Positions 62,901 to 64,000 of a DNA stretch of 64,000 nt are shown here, piece by piece (the stretch's first letter is position 1; each line of letters opens with the position of its first letter). The stretch lies in the NCBI GenBank assembly GCA_012845835.1, contig JABAKD010000016.1, forward strand, positions 21,410,696 through 21,474,695, written 5' to 3'. The stretch comes from Undaria pinnatifida. Its lineage: Eukaryota > Sar > Phaeophyceae > Laminariales > Alariaceae. Below the pieces are notes generated by a model. That model searched no databases. It saw nothing but the letters and a program-made list of their open reading frames with translations, and was not told the DNA's origin. The position numbers and the translations under genes are program-made.

Positions 62901-64000
62901 AAAGTCAACTTGGAAATAATCAAACGTTTCATGCACAAGATCACAATAACAAAGCAGCTCTGCAGCAAGAGCAAAAGCAGCAAAAGCAAAAGCAGCAGCG
63001 GCGGCGCTCGTCTCCACTAGTTGTGGTAAGAACGATCGACTGCTGTATGTTCTGACGGCCTCATCCGTATCTTGTTCTCTCTCCCTCTGCCTCTCGATCC
63101 CCCCCCCCCCCCCCCCCCCCCCCCCCTCGGTGCTCCGTCTCGAAAGGGATGCGTGGTCAATGGTCAAATGACTAAGGCAAGCATCAAAATGAGTACCCCC
63201 CCCCCCCGCTCTCTCTCACTCTGTCTTTCCCAGTTTGTTTTTCCCTCCTTTCTTCACGTACAGCTACAACTACACCGTACAACTACAACTACACGATATC
63301 TCTCCGTGTTGTGATCAGCTTTTATCTACCGGTAACCTCACCCACACCCACTTGACACACTTGTGACTGCTGCATGTTCTGCCTGACTCTCTCCATCTCT
63401 CTCTCCCCCCCCCCGCTCTCTCTCTATCCCCCCCCCCCCCCCCTCCTCTTTCTGTCTCACGCTCCTTCCCCCGCCCCTCTCTCTCTATCTATCCCTTCCC
63501 CTTTTTTATCTTCCCGCCCCCCCCCCACATGCCTCCCTCCCTCTTGGCGATCTCGGACACATCTTTTTGTCGGACACACGGACACACCTACCTACACCTG
63601 CGCGCTGGGTATCATACACCTGCGTGCAGAAATATGTTGCCTACCGCAACATGATCGACGTGGCAAGCCTTGCTAAGCTGCTGGACAGAAAAGTCTTCCC
63701 TCCAAAGCTGGCCCGACTACGCTTGGTGAGAAAAGTAGAGAGGAGGGGAGAAAGGGAGGGAAGGATGGATGGGAGGGGCGGCGGGGGGAATTGGGGGGGG
63801 GGGGGGGGGAGGAGAGAGCGAGAGAGATGTCGTCCCACCTCCGCATCTTACAAGTGGTGGCACGGAAGGGGCAAGAGTTGTTGTGTCGGCGTGGGCGTCG
63901 CAGGTTAGAGCCTCTTCAGGATCCAGGCATGTGTATATGCTACAAAAAATGAGGGATGCGGTATGCAGTAGAAACACCCACCGCAGGAAGAGAGCGCGAG
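35713..64000 (+). CDS. Protein kinase gene, exons 1-7 plus probable exon 8, 3' end outside window
   Basis: Joined exons: 35713-36381, 36850-36896, 40932-41078, 47116-47261, 61720-61889, 62663-62734, 63630-63725, then probably 63987 onward. Every junction is GT-AG and codon phases agree. About 449 codons result before the last junction. The first ~175 residues are low-complexity (poly-Ala, Pro run, Arg/Gln, His6). The kinase domain has GVGSFG (197-202), VAVK (K219), alpha-C Glu (E233), an HENIV turn, catalytic HVDVKPDN (D309, K311, N314), DLG (331-333), TPPE (E354) and the subdomain IX Asp (D367). Lys after the catalytic Asp points to Ser/Thr specificity. HVD instead of HRD makes it a non-RD kinase, and DLG replaces DFG. 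All catalytic residues are kept, so it should be active. Family and substrate are not identifiable. Introns run from 0.47 to 14.5 kb. Confidence 0.85.
36850..36896 (+). CDS. Kinase exon 2: alpha-C helix
   Basis: This 47-bp microexon between cggtag and gtaagc encodes [15 protein letters not shown] plus two bases. It supplies the alpha-C Glu (E233), and the reading phase fits both neighbours exactly. Without it the kinase fold would lack this helix, which is the main argument for it. Confidence 0.8.
37085..37320 (+). repeat. High-copy dispersed repeat block
   Basis: Contains aaaccccatatgg, cacaacaagaatcac, ttccgac, gggttaaag and ctatcgtagcacgcgtc in the family order. Confidence 0.65.
37610..37870 (+). 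repeat. High-copy dispersed repeat block, second copy
   Basis: Colinear with 37085-37320 (ctgatttgg, ccccatatggcctaggtaca, acaacgagaatcg, ttccgacga, atttcag, ctctattgcagggcgcgtc). Confidence 0.65.
38046..38276 (+). repeat. CATC/CATTTTC minisatellite
   Basis: Arrays of catcatccatc broken by cattttc. The sequence after it (gaaacatgacttcgaagg) belongs to the repeat family that carries (GAAT)n at 7955-8135. Confidence 0.85.
38459..38522 (+). repeat. (CCTG)n tract with CATG interruption
   Basis: About 14 tetramer units, including three catg variants near 38500. Confidence 0.9.
38803..38830. repeat. Palindrome GTCACTCGCGCGAGTGAC
   Basis: A perfect 18-bp palindrome with C/G runs outside it that extend the stem. 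It is the best member of an eight-copy family. Confidence 0.75.
39659..39775 (+). repeat. High-copy dispersed repeat block, partial
   Basis: Starts after a poly-A run: ccgacggttttggg, aagctccgtcattcag, cttcagacggaaaagt, ctacgatatagcagcgcgc. Confidence 0.6.
40105..40268 (+). repeat. (CCCT)n pyrimidine tract
   Basis: A nearly pure ccct array of over 100 bp with CT-rich edges, in intron 2. Confidence 0.9.
40558..40931 (+). repeat. Tandem units carrying copies of the exon 3 acceptor
   Basis: Units 40558-40661, 40662-40795 and 40796-40931 (104, 134 and 136 bp) each begin like exon 3 (act-c/a-gg...cacgag) and end in a pyrimidine tract plus cag. The interior carries aatacatacttgaggtttac and tatagatgcttcgagtat. 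A partial unit precedes them (40381-40557). The last cag is the real acceptor. Confidence 0.8.
40932..41078 (+). CDS. Kinase exon 3: HENIV to start of alpha-E
   Basis: The exon lies between ttcag and gtgagt. It encodes [12 protein letters not shown], the hinge region ([11 protein letters not shown]) and SDVDKLE. It enters completing an Arg codon and leaves with two bases of a Glu codon. Confidence 0.85.
41255..42402 (+). pseudogene. Decayed partial copies of the exon 3 3' end
   Basis: Pieces at 41270-41330 (atggtcagcgtggcc), 41488-41558 (ggtcagcgtggccttcggtc, gcgacgtcgacaa), 42184-42256 (gggacatggtcggcgtg, attccgctcagc) and 42347-42400 (cgctcagcggtgtcgacaag) match the last ~75 bp of exon 3, some with the start of intron 3 (gtcgtggctta). 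All carry indels or stops. Confidence 0.75.
41888..41958 (+). repeat. tRNA-half-like sequence shared with 63128-63194
   Basis: cggtgctcc, gggatgcgtggtcaaatggc, taaggcaagc recur in intron 6. GTGGTCAAATGGCTAAGGC resembles the D-arm/A-box region of class II tRNAs. No T-arm is found, so this is not a tRNA gene. Confidence 0.45.
42994..43396 (+). mobile_element. Miniature LTR (TRIM-like) element, copy 2
   Basis: Terminal direct repeats 42994-43086 and 43308-43396 match those at 16479-16862 in the opposite orientation. A purine run (cagggagggg and more G) abuts the right repeat. The interior starts AATGGCGTCGTCGGCAGG and contains GGTTCGAATCC flanked by GTGG and CCAC, an intact-looking T-arm. No ORF. 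It sits inside intron 3. Confidence 0.7.
43406..43706 (+). repeat. 19-bp minisatellite, about 16 units
   Basis: The unit is CATCCCACGGTAGCGTAAC. Variants (CATCTC, GCAAC) follow a partly regular order, so multi-unit blocks were duplicated. The length is not a multiple of three, yet long minus-strand frames survive because 19 bp cycles through all frames. Confidence 0.95.
43750..44000 (+). repeat. High-copy dispersed repeat block
   Basis: Contains aactgatt, gataccggatg, aaatcccgttggg, cacaacgagaacc, cccgacgattttggg, aaggagctcc and tatcgtagcacgcgtcgg. Confidence 0.65.
44105..44815 (+). repeat. (AATGTT/AATGTC)n hexamer array with higher-order units
   Basis: About 118 hexamers, mostly aatgtt and aatgtc, with a recurring block aatgctaatgccaatgcgaa then tactaatg every 60-100 bp. 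Because the unit is 6 bp, both strands are open in several frames for up to 250 codons; these are not genes. Confidence 0.95.
44816..44920 (+). mobile_element. Truncated retroposon with poly(A) tail
   Basis: cgacacacgacgcgtatg, ggaagtgtggtgagctaaag, ccccatccgccggaggat then about 27 A. It matches the 3' half of the retroposon at 53136-53323 (minus). 5'-truncated at the hexamer array. Confidence 0.7.
45034..45165 (+). repeat. Dispersed repeat, copy without microsatellite
   Basis: Matches 7955-8135 but has gcgaacggacgaacgc where that copy has (GAAT)n. Confidence 0.6.
45288..45597 (+). mobile_element. tRNA-derived SINE, copy 3
   Basis: GGTCGCCCCGG head, box-like motifs as in the copies at 26 kb (here TGGAGTATTAGG and GAGTTCGAATCC), the same body (aaattgacttgcggaaagcg, gcagtgggattgctgaaccc) and a 17-bp poly(A). 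It lies in the gene's own orientation inside intron 3. Confidence 0.8.
45958..46048. mobile_element. ~90-bp mini-MITE, copy 1
   Basis: Ends taaccccttttagagcccc and ggaaaggcgtta. Related copies: 47728-47830, 50550-50632, 55886-55968, 60436-60526. The best ends are AACCCCTTTA and TAAAGGGGTT. Confidence 0.6.
46375..46418 (+). repeat. (CCCCG)n array
   Basis: A C run followed by about six cgccc/ccccg units. Confidence 0.9.
46803..46862 (+). repeat. (CCCT)n tract
   Basis: Short pyrimidine tract about 250 bp before exon 4. Confidence 0.85.
47116..47261 (+). CDS. Kinase exon 4: catalytic loop and DLG
   Basis: Between ccgcag and gtgagc. It encodes [29 protein letters not shown] and KLGDLGLAL. The catalytic Asp, Lys and Asn are present; Val replaces the HRD Arg and Leu replaces the DFG Phe. 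Phase fits exons 3 and 5. Confidence 0.9.
47400..47650 (+). repeat. GGTT-rich imperfect array
   Basis: Many ggttggttgg patches; the same base composition recurs at 48820-49085 and, as CCAA, at 59005-59700. Confidence 0.75.
47728..47830. mobile_element. ~90-bp mini-MITE, copy 2
   Basis: Begins ctcaacccctttacaaatgg and ends gctctaaaggggttaaaa; the ends are inverted repeats AACCCCTTTA/TAAAGGGGTT. Confidence 0.7.
48096..48660 (+). repeat. 47-bp minisatellite, about 11 units
   Basis: The unit runs ggatggtcttaattacaacg, ggtggtcttaaaatgaag, ccgttaccc. Four variant units recur in the same order as a block (units 1-4 and 5-8), showing block duplication. The last three units have 30-bp insertions (ctacttggtc, ttatctctgc). 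Confidence 0.95.
48822..49085 (+). repeat. GGTT tetramer array
   Basis: ttggttgg units with gatt, agtt and tttg variants. Confidence 0.9.
50550..50632. mobile_element. ~85-bp mini-MITE, copy 3
   Basis: Begins taacccctttagagcccccg and ends cagttgtaaagg, inverted relative to copy 2. Confidence 0.65.
50634..50708 (-). repeat. Solo terminal repeat of the TRIM-like element
   Basis: attagtggggtgttggtccg, tttgaccgcttgcaaaaggt and acccaaactaagcc match the 16479/42994 terminal repeats. No interior is present, as expected after recombination between the repeats. It is directly next to mini-MITE copy 3. Confidence 0.65.
51112..51811. mobile_element. Foldback-like element with ~230-bp inverted arms
   Basis: Left arm 51112-51377 (atacactccagctgtgag...) is the inverse of right arm 51575-51811 (...cacagctggagtgta). 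The middle holds the G-run module (inverse of the C-run module at 15 kb). 700 bp in all and no ORF. The same arms and module occur in part at 14.8-16.0 and 21.96-22.2 kb. Confidence 0.75.
52355..52430 (+). repeat. Scrap related to the TIR module and to 29878-29945
   Basis: cgtcagccgtgagttcgacg and ctttgcaagctgcgttgttg are shared with 29878-29945. Confidence 0.45.
53049..53437. mobile_element. MITE copy 2, split by a retroposon
   Basis: Starts gagggtaccttaaccgcttt, ends caaccatgctgtcccaaaag and gtggtgtgagctct. Removing 53136-53333 restores continuity with copies 1 and 3. Confidence 0.8.
53136..53323 (-). mobile_element. SINE-like retroposon nested in a MITE
   Basis: 188 bp, minus orientation, ending in an A-rich tail (ttttttgttttgtttt on plus). 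It is flanked by perfect 10-bp duplications CAACCCTAAC at 53126-53135 and 53324-53333. Its 3' half also occurs at 44816-44920. Box A/B motifs are not clear. Confidence 0.8.
54188..54594 (+). repeat. (TACA)n microsatellite, about 102 pure units
   Basis: 407 bp without a single interruption. Tyr-Ile-His-Thr and Met-Tyr-Val-Cys frames of about 200 codons on both strands arise from it. Confidence 0.98.
54685..55208. repeat. Large inverted repeat, ~135-bp arms
   Basis: Left arm 54685-54822 (gcgaccaagcacgacaagaa ... gacccgccgccgccccaatt ... tggttgacacactctc) is mirrored at 55066-55208. The arms include the end of a MITE; MITE copy 3 (54766-54946) and ~120 bp lie between them. Confidence 0.75.
54766..54946. 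mobile_element. MITE copy 3
   Basis: gagggtaccttaccgctttt to catgtcgtcgaaaaagtggt, 181 bp; interior ccctaaccttaactc is telomere-like. A half copy ends at 55123. Confidence 0.75.
55757..55776. repeat. Palindrome family member (degenerate)
   Basis: cactcggcgcgagcgagtga, an imperfect form of CACTCGCGCGAGTG. Confidence 0.45.
55886..55968. mobile_element. ~85-bp mini-MITE, copy 4
   Basis: cgcctttaaaattggaaacc to gggggctctaaaggggtc. Confidence 0.6.
56024..56048. repeat. Palindrome family member
   Basis: ggggtccactcgcgcgagtg then acccc: near-perfect 25-bp hairpin. Confidence 0.7.
56500..56530. repeat. Palindrome family member
   Basis: ggggtcccctcgcacgcgag then tgacccc; imperfect. Confidence 0.55.
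56560..56830 (-). repeat. High-copy dispersed repeat block, minus
   Basis: aggacgacgggactcgttaa, aatcgtcggaaaaatccgcc, cttgagctcccaaatttgag in reverse-family order. Confidence 0.65.
56992..57013. repeat. Palindrome family member
   Basis: ggttcactcgcgcgagtgac then cgcc; core perfect. Confidence 0.6.
57720..57995 (-). repeat. Gypsy LTR fragment, third copy
   Basis: tgtaccgactcg, gcaatagttcgttcgttatc, gacagtcgaactcc and cccaatgatacgaccacagc match 17293-17575. It stands alone, so a solo LTR or fragment. Confidence 0.65.
59005..59700 (+). repeat. CCAA-type array with 35-bp and 209-bp tandem repeats
   Basis: caaccaacc tracts enclose four ~35-bp units (aacaacgcacggacaaacat, accaactaaac) at 59110-59245 and a near-exact 209-bp tandem duplication, 59241-59449 and 59450-59658. 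The second duplicate ends in CCAA variants. Confidence 0.9.
59870..60270 (-). repeat. High-copy dispersed repeat block, minus, expanded
   Basis: tggctccttgacccgaaatc, tgttgcatgattctcgttg, gtcttaagctcccaaattga, separated by poly-T expansions. Confidence 0.65.
60436..60526. mobile_element. ~90-bp mini-MITE, copy 5
   Basis: gacgcctttacaactggaaa to ggggctctaaaggggggttg. Confidence 0.6.
60673..61008 (+). pseudogene. Decayed copies of the exon 5 5' end
   Basis: 60673-60722 (gagtgggtgagctgcgacca, ggccagggcacgacc) and 60978-61008 (tgtggccaggccaggaaacg) resemble gtgtgggcgagctgagacaa, gggcagggaacgacggg at the start of exon 5. Confidence 0.55.
61115..61635 (+). repeat. (AACAC)n pentamer array
   Basis: Imperfect at first (cccaacac, cagcac variants), nearly pure from 61530. 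About 80 bp before exon 5. Confidence 0.95.
61720..61889 (+). CDS. Kinase exon 5: TPPE to alpha-F
   Basis: Between acccag and gtgagt. It encodes [20 protein letters not shown] and [22 protein letters not shown] replaces APE; D367 is the alpha-F Asp. The first two bases complete a Gly codon from exon 4. Confidence 0.85.
62170..62335 (+). pseudogene. Partial duplicate of exon 5, donor lost
   Basis: The frame [20 protein letters not shown] then [12 protein letters not shown] parallels [20 protein letters not shown] in exon 5. It lacks the TPPE half. Where exon 5 has gtgagt it has gcggtttttggtagaatg, a sequence also found (minus) near 56350, so a repeat appears to have replaced the donor. An acceptor-like cggtag precedes it. 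Confidence 0.7.
62663..62734 (+). CDS. Kinase exon 6
   Basis: 72 bp, exactly 24 codons, between ctttag and gtgaga. It encodes [20 protein letters not shown] then TSFL, phase 0 on both sides. It fits the variable alpha-F to alpha-G region; upstream is T/C-rich. Confidence 0.7.
63128..63194 (+). repeat. tRNA-half-like sequence, second copy
   Basis: cggtgctccgtct, gggatgcgtggtcaatgg and tcaaatgactaaggcaagc match 41888-41958, with a short internal duplication of tggtcaa. C runs flank it. Confidence 0.45.
63630..63725 (+). CDS. Kinase exon 7
   Basis: 96 bp, 32 codons, between cgtgcag and gtgaga; phase 0. It encodes [20 protein letters not shown] then [19 protein letters not shown] fits the alpha-G/alpha-H approach in the kinase C-lobe. 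Confidence 0.75.
63987..64000 (+). CDS. Probable start of kinase exon 8 (truncated by window)
   Basis: After acceptor caccgcag the phase-0 reading is EESAR, which continues PPKLARLRL as in the alpha-H of many kinases. An alternative acceptor at 63901-63903 opens a frame from 63904 to the window end (VRASSGS...). Confidence 0.45.

Overview
The window looks like nuclear DNA of a eukaryotic alga, most likely a brown alga (Phaeophyceae) or another stramenopile. The grounds are GT-AG introns up to 14 kb, low gene density, many CAG/CTG and poly-Ala tracts, long C/G runs, and Ty1/copia, Ty3/gypsy, LINE, SINE and MITE-like sequence packed together. There is no bacterial-style operon, rRNA, CRISPR array or convincing functional tRNA. 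The taxon is inferred from composition and remembered family resemblance, not from a database search.

Layout. 1-800: decayed retroelement tail. 802-6595: complete, apparently very young Ty1/copia element on the minus strand (1608-codon Gag-Pol, two 430-bp LTRs that read as identical, 5-bp target duplication TCACT). 6.6-13.7 kb: repeat-derived intergenic DNA with a dispersed 260-bp repeat, a 177-bp MITE, microsatellites and a CAG-bearing minisatellite. 13.7-24.2 kb: a mosaic of a ~500-bp dispersed repeat, repeats with long terminal inverted repeats, LINE tails, a miniature LTR element (TRIM-like), and a segmental duplication. One copy of the duplication carries a degraded gypsy element (17.29-20.90 kb) and the other carries a different insertion. 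24.2-35.7 kb: mostly unrecognised or low-complexity DNA, with two tandem tRNA-derived SINEs (26.3-26.9 kb) and LINE tails (32-33 kb).

35713 to the window end: one plus-strand gene for a Ser/Thr-type protein kinase, rebuilt here as seven exons plus a probable eighth running off the edge. Splice sites and codon phases agree at every junction. The exons join into a kinase domain with glycine loop, VAVK lysine, alpha-C glutamate, an HVD (non-RD) catalytic loop, DLG in place of DFG, and a TPPE motif. Its introns hold most of the right half's repeats: hexamer, 19-bp, 47-bp, TACA, CCAA and AACAC arrays, a SINE, a TRIM, MITEs and a foldback-like element.

The most unusual signal is in this gene. Exons 3 and 5 are surrounded by decayed partial copies of themselves. 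The 5' ends, with acceptor sites for exon 3, are repeated upstream; the 3' ends are repeated downstream. Other strong points are a TRIM-like element carrying a tRNA T-arm/B-box sequence, a nested retroposon with a perfect 10-bp target duplication inside a MITE, a recurrent palindrome built on CACTCGCGCGAGTG, and a 414-codon aspartic-protease frame still open inside an otherwise broken gypsy element.
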